A stretch of 64,000 bases of DNA from Mesostigma viride (lineage: Eukaryota; Streptophyta; Mesostigmatophyceae; Mesostigmatales; Mesostigmataceae). Shown in pieces: positions 52,650-62,800 of this stretch (position 1 is its first letter; each line of letters begins with the position of its first letter). The translations under genes were made by a program, and so were the position numbers. Below the pieces are notes generated by a model. The model made no database searches, had not been told where the DNA came from, and saw nothing but the letters and a program-made list of their open reading frames with translations. The stretch spans positions 1,951,183 through 2,015,182 of the forward strand of contig RPFO01000080.1 of the NCBI GenBank assembly GCA_009746045.1. The letters run 5' to 3'.

Positions 52650-53083
52650 TCACACTGGTCTAAAATCCCTACTTCTCTCTCCTCCTGTACTCATCCTACC
52701 CGATACTACTAAACCCTTTGTGGCAGCTACCGACGCTAGTAAGGTAGCTATAGGGGGCGTCCTTCTCCAGGATCAGGGTCAGGGCTTACAGCCAATTGAG
52801 TATATCTCTAGGACAATGCTCCCTGCGGAGCGTAACTACCCAGTACACCAGCAGGAACTCTTAGCAGTGGTGTATTGTTGCCACGCGTGGCAGCACTTTC
52901 TTAAAGGTGCCCAATTTGATGTTTGCCTGAATGAACCCTGTGAGATAGATCCTTATAGATTAGTCATTATCCAAACGGATCACCGTCCCCTTACCCATCT
53001 TCTCTCCCAACCCAACCTTACCCCTCGTCAAGCGCGCTGGATGGAGTTTTTAGCACAGTTTTCCCCTTTTAAACTTCAGTATG
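52650..53083 (+). pseudogene. Gypsy RNase H, middle part
   Basis: Continues the frame after the TIR element: 'PFVAATDASKVAIGGVLLQD' (first RNase H Asp), 'YISRTMLPAERNYPVHQQEL' (Glu), 'VIIQTDHRPLTHLL' (Asp) and 'WMEFLAQFSPFKLQYV', then the TTAA target at 53084. All catalytic residues are present. Confidence 0.88.
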
Positions 53084-53087
53084 TTAA

Positions 53088-54776
53088 CCCCTAAATGGTC
53101 TTGCTGCCGATTTTCCGCCAAAAATCGAGTTCCAGCCGATGCATCGGCCCCTTCTCGGGGGACCAGATGCCGCGAAATCTATTGAGAATTAGGAAAAGTT
53201 TAGCTGAGAAGATCGAAAGTTTATAAGTTTCTTCACAGCATTGTATATGGGTTTGCATACTTCTGACAAAGTTATAGAGGTGTTCTGGCCGGTCAAAGTA
53301 CAAGGGGTCAGGGTACTTTTTCACGTACAACGTGCATTCCGGAAAACGACGACCTGGCCATGGCGGCTTGCGCCCACGCATGGCATTTACGTTTTCGTTC
53401 GAATTTTCTGACCAAACTTAGGATATTGATTTTATACGTCCTAAAGATCATACAGGCCAATTTTTGGTTCGCGGGAATGCCATTTGATAGGTGTCGGCAG
53501 CGTTCTTGCTGGAAAAAACTGCGATCAGGCCGGACGATAGAAACGTTGACAGCAATACCTTTCCGGCGTATTTTAAAGGATATATCGGTTTCTTTGTACT
53601 TTTTATGATACATAGTAGTCGTAAACGTGCAAGGGTGGCCAGAAATCGCCGAATCCAGCGACCATGCTGCACAACTTTGGTGTGCCGAAATGCGCCATTT
53701 TGCGGCCACCGCCTGGGCCAAGGTAACGCCATCCATGCCTGGTAAAGCTTAAGCATCGTTTTCCTATCGATGTTTGACGTTTATATGTACGTTCCAGCTT
53801 GTGTAGCACATTCTTTTTGCATTATTCATGCTCTTTCTTGACCCTGGCCTGGCCCCTTTCTAAAACACCCTTCTTAGATGCTTCCCTCAGTCAGTTGACC
53901 TGCCACAGGGTGATGGTGATAAGTTTTAGAGGCTGTATGGGTTTGAATACCTCCATATATGTTTGTTATACATTTCCCATACACATATTGCATGAGTGTG
54001 AGGCAGTTGGCTGGTCTCTGTGGCATCATCAAGCACGTAACTGGTGAGTAAAAGCTTCCCATTGACAGCATGTGCCACCAGGTGTGCTGGCCATCACCTG
54101 GCAAGCTATAGCAGCTTAGGCCTAGTTTATCCTTGCTAGGGCAGGCTGAAATAGGCTCAACATCACTAGTTTGTTGGTGGCTGCCTCCTAGAATGCATGC
54201 CTTGCGTAGGGTATCCGTACCACGTTACCTACGTGCATGGACAAGGTAGCACCTGCACATAGGTGCCATGTAAGGGCAGCGTGATGATGCAGTTATGTTT
54301 TCCCATCATTGTGGAAGGGAAATGTATTGTTTGGCATGGTTGGTGGCCATATTAGTAGGTAGTATGCCCACCCCTACCCCCTTGGTTGCTTTTTACCAAC
54401 GGTACCCCTAAGGGCTGTACTGGGTGTAACTGCTGGTATACCCACCCAAATTATGACCCCAATGGCTCAAACTGTTCAGCAACTAATTGTTTATCATCCC
54501 TGAAGTGGTAGGTGCCTAGGTCTTATAACATAATTCAAAATGCACATTCTACCAAAAATGAAAACGCGCGTCTTGACCCCCCTGACTTTGACGGCAGTTA
54601 TATATGGCCTACCCTGCATATATGTGAGGTTGTGATATACCAACCCGAAGGGCAACTCATGGACATGCTTGGCCCCCAAGGACAGCCATTGGATATGGGT
54701 AGGTTGGATGGCATCTGGTTTGCAAAATTGTGAAGATCCAGCCGATTTATCGGCAGGATCTCAGACCATTTAGGGG
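53088..54776. mobile_element. Non-autonomous piggyBac-like element
   Basis: TTAA target duplications at 53084-53087 and 54777-54780 bracket inverted termini CCCCTAAATGGTCT...AGACCATTTAGGGG. Just inside are imperfect inverted pairs (gccgat...atcggc). TTAA plus CCC/GGG ends are the piggyBac signature. Excision would be exact and restores the Gypsy frame (QYV then KGVDNIVPDALSRR). No transposase domain was found in its 1689 bp; the longest frame is a 142-residue unassigned one. Confidence 0.9.
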
Positions 54777-54780
54777 TTAA

Positions 54781-55295
54781 GGGTGTAGATAACATAGTAC
54801 CTGATGCACTCTCCCGCCGCGCAGATTACTCATTTTTCGAGGACTTGGATGTTCTCAATACTACTCTAGTTCCTACTACTATGGGTGTAATCCCTTATGG
54901 TGAACTACCTGATGATGAATCCTATGCCTATCTCTTTCATACAGCTGTTCGCATGCCTGATCTCCTTTCTCACGTAGGACTCTCTCTCCCGTGTGAGGCC
55001 CTTCCTGTGGTCTCGGTGGGGGGGGAGGGGAAAAATAAAATTTCTATACCGCTTAGCCATATAGCGACTAGGTCAGGAAAGTCTTATGATAACATAGTCC
55101 CTCTAGGACCTCCCCTTCTCTTTGGCAAGGCGGTAGGAGACCTCTTTAATTAAACCTGTTCTAGATACCTCTGTCGCGATGCCTACCTCTGATCTTGAAC
55201 GCCTTATAGATTTACTGCCACTGAGCCGGAAGCTTTAGCCGCCATTGCCACCCATCCCCAACAATTAGGCAAGCACCCTTGTAAATTTGTATAGG
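54781..55295 (+). pseudogene. Gypsy RNase H end and linker to integrase
   Basis: After the piggyBac-like insertion the frame resumes with GVDNIVPDALSRRADYS, the canonical RNase H end, and a linker of about 110 residues to a stop near 55153. After a frameshift, 'AAIATHPQQLGKHPCKFV' matches 'AAIAVHPQQMNGLPCKFQ' of the first Gypsy element (28780-28830). The palindromic MITE at 55296 cuts it, and integrase is not found. Confidence 0.8.
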
Positions 55296-55511
55296 TAGTT
55301 ATTATAAATAGTGACGGAACCTTTTTGCCACTTGGGCCATTAGGTCCGCCACTATTTATCCGGCGAAAACCACTCGCCGGCATCTATTCCGCGTTAAGTT
55401 CACGTGAACGTGGCGCGGAATTGATGCCGGCGAGTGGTTTTCGCCGGATAAATAGTGGCGGACCTAATTGCCCAAGTGGCAAAAAGGTTCCGTCACTATT
55501 TATAATAACTA
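55296..55511. mobile_element. Palindromic MITE P1
   Basis: A 216-bp near-perfect palindrome. It starts TAGTTATTATAAATAGTGAC, its centre is TTCACGTGAA and its end is the reverse complement. It is possibly a TA-targeting fold-back MITE. It interrupts the second Gypsy element. Confidence 0.85.
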
Positions 55512-55707
55512 AAACGTCGTAGTGTGGGGGTCGATATCTATCATACCGCTGATGCCTACTGCAGTACCGAATCTCGCCTTAACGATATTCCAACCGGGCA
55601 TATTTTCCCTTCTGGCACTTTCGTTTGGCCTTCTGGTATCAATTCCTTCCGGTATTCGGAAATACCCGTGTCACCACAGGGATTCGAACCCCCGACTTAC
55701 GAGGTCT
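55512..55707. repeat. Spacer S with tRNA 3'-half-like sequence
   Basis: On the minus strand it begins 'gacctcgtaagtcgggggtt' and continues 'cgaatccctgtggtgaca', resembling the T-arm and acceptor end of a tRNA; only the 3' half is present. It recurs in inverted orientation at 56037-56227. Confidence 0.7.
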
Positions 55708-55922
55708 TAGTTATTATAAATAGTGACGGAACCTTTTTGCCACTTGGCAATTAGGTCCGTCACTATTTATCCGGCGAAAACCACTCGCCGGTATCAATTC
55801 CGCGCCACGTTCACGTGAACGTGGCGCGGAATTGATGCCGGCGAGTGGTTTTCGCCGGATAAATAGTGGCGGACCTAATTGCCCAAGTGGCAAAAAGGTT
55901 CCGTCACTATTTATAATAACTA
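55708..55922. mobile_element. Palindromic MITE P2
   Basis: 215 bp, a second almost identical copy of P1 in which one arm reads 'ccacgttcacgtgaacgtgg' at the centre. Confidence 0.85.
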
Positions 55923-56036
55923 AAACGTCGTGAACTTAACGCGGAATAGATGCCGGCGAGTGGTTTTCGCCGGATAAATAGTGACGGACCTAATTGCCAA
56001 GTGGCAAAAAGGTTCCGTCACTATTTATAATAACTA
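55923..56036. mobile_element. Half MITE P3
   Basis: One arm only of the P1/P2 palindrome, joined to 'aaacgtcgt' at its left. It suggests breakage at the palindrome centre (gaacttaacgcgg). Confidence 0.75.
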
Positions 56037-56227
56037 AGACCTCGTCAGTCGGGGGTTCGAATCCCTGTGGTGACACGGGTATTTCCGAATACCGGAATTG
56101 ATACCAGAAGGCCAAACGAAAGTGCCAGAAGGGAAAAATGCCCGGTTGGAATATCGTTAAGGCGAGATTCGGTACTGCAGTAGGCATCAGCGGTACGATA
56201 GATATCGGCCCCCACACTACGACGTTT
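56037..56227. repeat. Inverted copy of spacer S
   Basis: Reads 'agacctcgtcagtcgggggt' onward to 'cacactacgacgttt', the inverse of 55512-55707 with a few differences (one 6-bp indel). Confidence 0.75.
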
Positions 56228-56367
56228 TAGTTATTATAAATAGTGACGGAACCTTTTTGCCACTTGGGCAATTAGGTCCCCGTCACTATTTATCCGGCGA
56301 AAACCACTCGCCGGCATCAATTCCGCGCCACGTTCACGTGAACTTAACGCGGAATAGATGCCGGCGA
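56228..56367. mobile_element. Truncated MITE P4
   Basis: One arm and the centre of the same palindrome. It is cut at 'gccggcga' where the next element begins (56368). Confidence 0.75.
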
Positions 56368-56525
56368 TTGGTGAGCTATGCTCATTTTATCTATGACTAA
56401 CCTGCTGAGCGGAGAATGCAACGCCGTATAGCACCAAAGGAAAAAATAATTTTAGAAAAAATATTTTTTGTGCTGGCACCCGTACCCCAGCCACCCAGGT
56501 AGGGGTTGGCTGGAGAGGTGGTTGC

Positions 56526-56532
56526 TATAAAG
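56526..56532 (+). promoter_or_regulatory. TATA-like box upstream of the gag-like ORF
   Basis: TATAAAG in the context gttgctataaagggtgg, about 115 bases before the ATG at 56643. Confidence 0.45.
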
Positions 56533-56642
56533 GGTGGGCTTCCATTCTAGGGAAGCAGGTTGTTTCTTTTGCCTGAGAACCTCAAGTGACCACATCACAA
56601 AAAACAAAACGCAATATAACACATCAAGCATTATAACCCACC

Positions 56643-57746
56643 ATGACCTCAGTGACAGCCCCAGAGCGGAATTTCATAGCAAAGCTCAAGCAAGAAGCCA
56701 GGGAGGGATGCACCCCAAAGGAGGCCGCAACTGCGGTCCAGAAGATCCTAGGGGAGGGGCATTGGCTAGAGCGGATCCAGAAGCTCAATCCGGGGCGTGC
56801 CAAGAACGTCATGGACGTGTTGGAGAAAAGGGGGTTTGTCAGCGACTGGGATGGGGAGGAGGCCCTGGCCGATGTGCTAGCAGCGCAACTGGGGGAGGCT
56901 ATTGCAGAGCCGGATCCACCAGTGTCAGCAGGTGGGGTGGGAGCTGGGGGTGTTCCCCCTTCGGCAGGTGGAGGCGGAGGGGCGGGGCATGGTGGACCGG
57001 GCGCTGGCGAGGAGGATGGCGCCCCTGGGGCGATCGACCAGGATGTGGCGGACCTAGACCGGAACATAGGTCGGCTGCTGGGCACCGAGACGGGCTATGC
57101 AACGCCAGCGGGAGGGCTTCCATCCCGCCCGGGCAACGCCCGCACTGGCGGAGATATTGGCGACCTGATATCGGCCATGTCGAAGCTGCTGGACCAGGCA
57201 AAGACTCCAGCAACTGCAAGCCCAGCCGCAGCGGCGACTGCTGGCAGGCTGGCGCGCACGAAGGGGGTGGCGCTGAGCGGGCATGCAGTGCCGGTCCTGG
57301 TGAGCAACATGCTGGAGGCGGTGCTGCCGGGGATGCTGGACTACGCAGAGAGCGTGGGGGGGAAGTCAATCCGTGCATCGTTAATGCTGACGATGCACGG
57401 CAGCTCAGCCAGCGGGGAGAGGAGGATGCTGCTCCTGCAGATGGCAGGAATTCTGGACACGATGGTGACAGAATTTGGCTACTGGGCCACGCCACGCTCC
57501 GAAGTAATTCTGGAGCTGGCAGCAGCCGAGTACCTGGCAAAGCTGATCACGGCATGCCAGCTGGTGGATGTGGGGTCGACGGGTTGGAAGGGGACTCCGT
57601 CGGCAATGCTGCCATTCCAGGAGGGTGGAGCAATGCTGGCGTCTCCGGCGGTGCGGGCGGCGATGAGCATGGGGAAGCTGCAGCACAAGCTGGAGCAGGG
57701 TCCCGGCAAGAAGGGGCAGGGCGGCCCGTCCAACAACAACAAGTGA
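56643..57746 (+). CDS. gag-like protein, family shared with 2616-3655
   Basis: The ATG at 56643 opens an intact 367-residue frame. A charged helical N-terminus ('NFIAKLKQEAREGCTPKEAA', 'LNPGRAKNVMDVLEKRGFV') leads to a Gly-rich linker at about 95-135. A long helical C-terminal domain follows ('LVSNMLEAVLPGMLDYAESV', 'LLLQMAGILDTMVTEFGYWA', 'LELAAAEYLAKLITACQLVD'), ending in a basic tail with NNNK. There is no zinc knuckle. The decayed copy at 2616-3655 supports it being a multi-copy element gene. A capsid-like role is inference. The overlapping open -1 frame is mostly a composition effect. Confidence 0.7.
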   Translation: MTSVTAPERNFIAKLKQEAREGCTPKEAATAVQKILGEGHWLERIQKLNPGRAKNVMDVLEKRGFVSDWDGEEALADVLAAQLGEAIAEPDPPVSAGGVGAGGVPPSAGGGGGAGHGGPGAGEEDGAPGAIDQDVADLDRNIGRLLGTETGYATPAGGLPSRPGNARTGGDIGDLISAMSKLLDQAKTPATASPAAAATAGRLARTKGVALSGHAVPVLVSNMLEAVLPGMLDYAESVGGKSIRASLMLTMHGSSASGERRMLLLQMAGILDTMVTEFGYWATPRSEVILELAAAEYLAKLITACQLVDVGSTGWKGTPSAMLPFQEGGAMLASPAVRAAMSMGKLQHKLEQGPGKKGQGGPSNNNK

Positions 57747-57838
57747 GGGAGCGGTGCCTTCTTCCACTACCTCTTCCAGCACCCCTGCCACCTCGTGACT
57801 GGTGGCAGCAGGTACGCTCAGGCCGTAGGCGCGATAGG

Positions 57839-58245
57839 ATGAGTCGGGCTTTTAATGCTCGCACACTAGCCTGTCAGACGGTTAGGGCGTTAAACTGGAT
57901 GGGGGGGGGGGGGCGAGACCCGCCTGCTGTAGATTCTGCCCGTGTGCCCGGGCCTCTGCAGCAGGCGGCCCTAGATGGGATCGATGATGCTTGCAGGTCC
58001 TTTGTCCGCCGGAACGGTGGTTCCGTAGCGGCAATGGCAGGATCTGTAGTGGATGGGGGTGAATATGCTGAAGGAGCCCCTTACGAGCCGTTAGTGGCCG
58101 CACGCTTGGCCTTGCCTGGTCCGGGGGAAGGTGGCCAAGTGGATGTGCTGAACTTACTACCCCCCTCTTGGGGAGCAATTTTGAATGATGAGAGTAGGAT
58201 GGTACGGACGCTGAGCCCAGCAGAGCGGATCTTGCAGAAGTCGAA
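57839..58245 (+). CDS. Start of second ORF of the same element (truncated)
   Basis: The ATG at 57839 (MSRAFNARTLACQTVRALNW) lies in the -1 frame relative to the gag-like ORF, 93 bases after its stop. The frame contains 'GGQVDVLNLLPPSWGAILND' and 'RTLSPAERILQ' before running into the Copia LTR near 58246. It could be the N-terminus of a pol protein. No catalytic motif is left, and a run of twelve G at 57901-57912 makes frame integrity uncertain. Confidence 0.5.
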
Positions 58246-58887
58246 TTTAGATGAACGCGGATCAGTGAGTTTCTGGTCTTCCCAAGATGTGATGAATGGA
58301 GCCATGGTTTCAACCAGCGGCTTTTAACCTTTACCACAGTTGCCTCACTACCCTGTGGTCACTAGCCTGAGGCGGCAGCACCCACGGACGGTGTTGGGGA
58401 AAGACGCTTGGCCACTGCTGTGTCCGAGCCTTTCTAGGTCTCACCATTGCTGCCAGGCCTTGCACGCCTTGGCAGGTCCGCCACTGTCAATTTCCTTGGT
58501 TGCATCAATCCAGGACGTCTGTCCTTCCATGAATGACAGTAACGCTCTGGATTTATCCGTCATGACAAGTACCCGTCCATCCCAGGCCTGCAGGACTGCC
58601 AGTCCTGAAGTCCTGTGACATTCTTGGTACCATCAACCAATATTGACCACAGTACCTCCTAGTGACAGTCGGTCCTGTGACACGTAACGTGTGATGGTTC
58701 ACCCAACACTGCCACGTGCCCTGTCCCTCACGTGTCCTTAGTCCTGGTACTGCTGTAGCGTCCGGCGGCATTACTTCGGGACTTGATAACTCTCAAGTTC
58801 CTTGTCCAAATGAGGCGTTTAGCACGGCGTTGGAAAGGCCACTTCAAGTATGATATGCTTAGCATATTGCATCACCAATATGCTAAC
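58246..58887 (-). repeat. 3' LTR of Copia element 2
   Basis: Recognised by alignment to the LTRs of element 1 (cagtgagtttctggtcttcc near its start; aatatgctaac at its end) and by the polypurine tract AAAACAAGAAAGGGTTGGA directly inside. The outer boundary is approximate. Confidence 0.7.
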
Positions 58888-59851
58888 TCCAACCCTTTCT
58901 TGTTTTGGAGCTGCAAGCTTCACACCATGACCAACCCATTCCTTGCTGCCTTGTGAAATGGACACCTGGTTACCCTGGACTTATAATAAGCCTCATGAGC
59001 ACCCCTTTTGCCACCTTAATGGTATCCTTCTTAGGGATCTATGGTTCAACCCTGCCATCTGATCATTAACTTGACCTGCAGGTCATCCCCAACCCTTTCT
59101 TTTGCAACTGTACCTTGGCTTGGGCTTAAAGGAGGATATTGAATATTCCTTAGGCAACATATCCTGGATATCTGAATGAGAGGCCCTGACTACAGGAAAC
59201 GTATTACAGTGAGTTCCTGGTCTTCCCAGTTATCACTGGCGCCCGTTTCATGGCGCCCGCCCCGAGCGTTCCAGGCATCATCCATCCAAATGTTCACCAA
59301 TGGAAACCACTTCAACACCACTGTGCCACTGCTTGATGGGGAGCCCATGTCATCACTGGGTGTTAAAGCCCAGGAGTCATACATACCAGGCTGTGGCTCA
59401 ACTAGGGAATCGAACCCTACCCCAGAACCCCAGGTTAAACTTAACCTGGTCACATGACAGACAACAAGAGAGATTGGCATACAACATGATTATGTTTTAT
59501 TATAGAATATCCACCAAAACCAATGTTGAGTGTTCCCAGTGGACCAGCCTGCACCAGCAAGGCCCAACTGTCAGGTTACAACACCATAATATCCAAGGTT
59601 GTCACTTATTCACAGCTAAAGAAAACTAAACAAGAGAGATATATACAAACAACCTGGAAGAACTCTCAACATGGCCTGCCCTGTCATGGCCTAACTGCCC
59701 GAGGCCAAAGGCATCCCACTGTGCTAATCCTTTACAGGAAGAGCTTGCTCCTGTTGAGCCTTCTACCTGCTTGGTGACAGGTAGGCTACCTGTTGCCCTC
59801 CCCCCTGGGGACAACAGCACTGGTCAGCCACCAACTGGCAAAGGCTGGACT
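58888..59851 (-). other. 3' untranslated region of Copia element 2
   Basis: Non-coding, about 960 bp, conserved with 38832-39841. It contains the minus-strand sequence GGGTTCGATTCCC (59405-59417), a perfect match to the pol III B box / tRNA T-arm core, and a partial repeat of the LTR start at 59205-59232. Confidence 0.6.
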
Positions 59852-62800
59852 TCAAGTCCCACCAGAAAAGGGGTACATGAGCCCTTTGAGCACAGGGTAT
59901 TGTAGCTCAGCCTTGCTCTCCAGCTTGGTGAGGGCGTCTGCTGGGTTGTCAACACCAGGCACATGTTCAAGATGAGCAAGGTAAGACATCTCCTTCAGCA
60001 ACAAATAATCCAGATCCCTGCTCCTGGCGAGCTGTCTGTGCACAAACTGCACCATGCCCATGCTGTCTGTCTTGACCAGTGTGTGCAGCTGCAAGCTACA
60101 GGAAGCTACCTGACAGAGCTGGTAGAATAACTCCCTGAGGTAAAGAGCAGTGTGTAGCCCCTCACATATTGCCCTGCACTCAGCAATGTCACTGCTGGGC
60201 GTCACCCTGTTCTGTAACCTACTGTACCAGCTGACCAGAGAAGTGTGCTCCTGTTGTAGTGTAATGAGTGCTGCTGCCCTACCCCTGACATCCGTCACCT
60301 TCCTGCTGTCCATGGAACTGTCCACAAAAAGCACCATGTTGAGTGGTTTGTACAAGTCCACAGCTGCCAGTATGAGTGGAGGTGAGCTCCTGACAGACTC
60401 AACCACCTGCTCTGCCCCTACCTCAACCAGCTGAGCATCTGTGAGCCTACTCAGCACCAACAAATCTGGGGCACAAATGCTAGCTAGCCAAGCCAACATT
60501 CCCCTGATTGTGGCACACCTGGCCTGGGTAATGGGCTGCTGGAGGGCATCAATGATCTGCTGAGGATAGTTGTTGCCACCCTCCATCTTGATAAACCAAG
60601 TACCTGCCCTCTTGATCAGCGTGGCCTGCATTCCACAAAACACCATGGGCTCATCCTGCTTCATGTGCTGGACCTTTCCTAACTCAAACCTCTTCTGGAT
60701 CTTGGACAGTACTGAATCCACCCACTCAGGAGGCCCTAAAAGGTGCAGGTCATCTCCATGCAGAGATGCAAACACAGGCAACCCTTCATGAGTACTCTGG
60801 AACAAGCAAGGATCAACTGGAGACACAGTAAAGCCACAGTGAGTTTTCAGAAACTTTTCCAGGCTCTTTCTCCAGATGATAGGGCTGGACCTGAGACCCT
60901 CCAAACCCTTGAGTATTCTGAGATATTTTGACTTGATCTCTGCTCTCCACACCTTGGGCACTGTTACAAAGAAGGGAGGGATATCACGCCACGTCTCCTT
61001 GGCCTGCTCCACATCACCCTTGAGAAAAGCCCTCTTGAAATCAATCAGCACAGAGCTGTACGCAATGCCCTTGACCAGGAAAGACAGATATATACACAGA
61101 ACAATCCTCCAGGTATCATGCAGCATCCCAGGCGTATACAACTCCTCATCTGTCAGCTCCCCCGTGCCATGGTACTCAGTCACAACTGGCCTCACATGTG
61201 GCACCTGCACACCGTCTATCTCCTTCAGCTTGAGCACAAACAAGAGCCTTAGCAACTGATGCTCCCTGGGCAACTCATCCACAGGCTCAGCACAGTTAGA
61301 CACTATCCAGTCATGCCCACTGGAGACAAACCCTAGAATCCATGCCTTAGCCATCTTGGGGCTTTGCATCAACTCTACCAACTGGTGCCAGGAAATAGGA
61401 CTGTGACCAGCAATCTGGTACTTGTGCACCCCCAAGTCCCGTGGATCTAGGGTGGTTGGGATGATCAACAAGTCCTCAGCAATGGGCTCCTTGCCTTCAG
61501 GCCCCACACTCTGCTGCCCCTTCACAGCCTTGACTGCCACAGCTAGACCCTTGGAGTAGTGATATCTCTGGAGGGGCAAACTGCCGTGACCTTCTAGTGC
61601 AAGCTCATCTGCTGACAGAGTCACTCCTGGCATGCACAAGAAATTCTGGCCCAAAATGGCAGGCCCCTGGTACCCTTCCACCACACAGAACGCAGTGGGG
61701 ACACCCAGGATAGGCACAGTCACTTCCCCTAGGATCTTCATTGTTACAGTGCCCGTAAAGTCACTCACTGCCCTGCAGCCAGCCTTATTCACCTTCAGGC
61801 CCTGAGCATCCTCCACCCTGATGATAGACACCTCTGAGTTAGTATCCACTTCTAGGGTAGCAGCCCAGCAAGAACCCCATTCAGTCAACTTAGATACCTT
61901 GGGATCCTTGTGCTTGTTGAACATGAGCGACCGGACAATGTCTGCCATGAGTGGCCTCTTGGACCCTGGTGCAGGCCCAGCCCCCGTTGGCTCCACCACA
62001 GGTGATGCAGTTGCCTCCTGCACCTCATCATCATCAGAGGGATAGCCACCTCCCACGTCAGTGACAGGCACATCAACTACCTGGTCCTTAACCTGGCCCT
62101 CCAGCCAACACTGGGGTCCAGGCCCGTCTGCAGGCCAGATTGCATGTGGCTTGCGTTCCTTGACGTTGGCCCAGCTCAACCTGTAAACATGCCTGGGATT
62201 ACTCTCCAAGGCCACAAGGCAGGAACGATTGGCATCTTCCACACAGGTCACCACCCCGTTCTGCCACTTGCCCCTCTTGCCCTGCATTGATGGCTCCTTC
62301 CACATTCTGACCTTCAGCCCCACCTGAGGCCTCAGCACATTCCAGCCCCTATCCTTGCGTCTCAACTGAGCAAACACCCTGTCTGCTTTCCTCAAGCAAG
62401 CCTGGACCACTTCCTGGGCTAGCATCCCAAACTGCAGTGCTACAGGATTGACAGCCACCCCGTCATAATAGTAGTTTATTCTGAGGTTCAACTGTTCTTC
62501 CACCTGCCTGGTCCACACTGCCCTCTCCAAAGCAGATGCTACCAGTGGCACCTTAGGTTCTGCCAGCACTACGGTCTTGACCTCCCTGATGGATCTCTCC
62601 ACAGCACCTTGCTGTCCATGGCTCTCCCTGGGCGTGACCAGCAGCTTGCATGGCAGTTGCTCCTGCTGTGACAGTAGGCACTCAAACTGAATATCAGCCT
62701 GTACTGTCTTGTACACCCCAAAGCCTGGTAAGAGAGTCTGCAAGCCCAGCAGCAGGGTATTCCCCTTCATATCTGGCAGAATCTGGAGCAGCCTGTACCT

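Larger units (their letters stand above)
35780..55295 (+). mobile_element. Second Ty3/Gypsy element, split by at least three insertions
   Basis: In order on the plus strand: small ORF, viroplasmin-like ORF, gag, protease, RT, RNase H, and the start of the RNase H-IN linker. Copia (38190-46672), a TIR element (49009-52649) and a piggyBac-like element (53088-54776) are inserted in it, and palindromic MITEs cut it at 55296. Removing each insertion restores conserved Gypsy motifs across the joint. Integrase and the 3' LTR are not found downstream. Confidence 0.82.
56368..58245 (+). mobile_element. gag-bearing retroelement of uncertain class, 3'-truncated
   Basis: The start TTGGTGAGCTATGCTCATTT resembles the start of the tandem elements at 14444 and 16023. 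It carries a TATA-like box, a gag-like ORF and the start of a second ORF, then is cut by the LTR of Copia element 2. No RT, tyrosine recombinase or other enzyme motif remains, so the class (possibly DIRS-like) is inference. Confidence 0.55.

Noticed and set aside
55670-55710. A tRNA gene in the MITE cluster
   Set aside because: Only the T-arm and acceptor-like 3' half is present; no D-arm or anticodon arm can be paired.
56534-58327. 597-residue open frame covering the gag-like ORF in the -1 register
   Set aside because: The in-frame ORF at 56643 has a conserved paralogue and sensible composition; the long frame is Gly/Arg-rich. Only its last part (from 57839) was kept.
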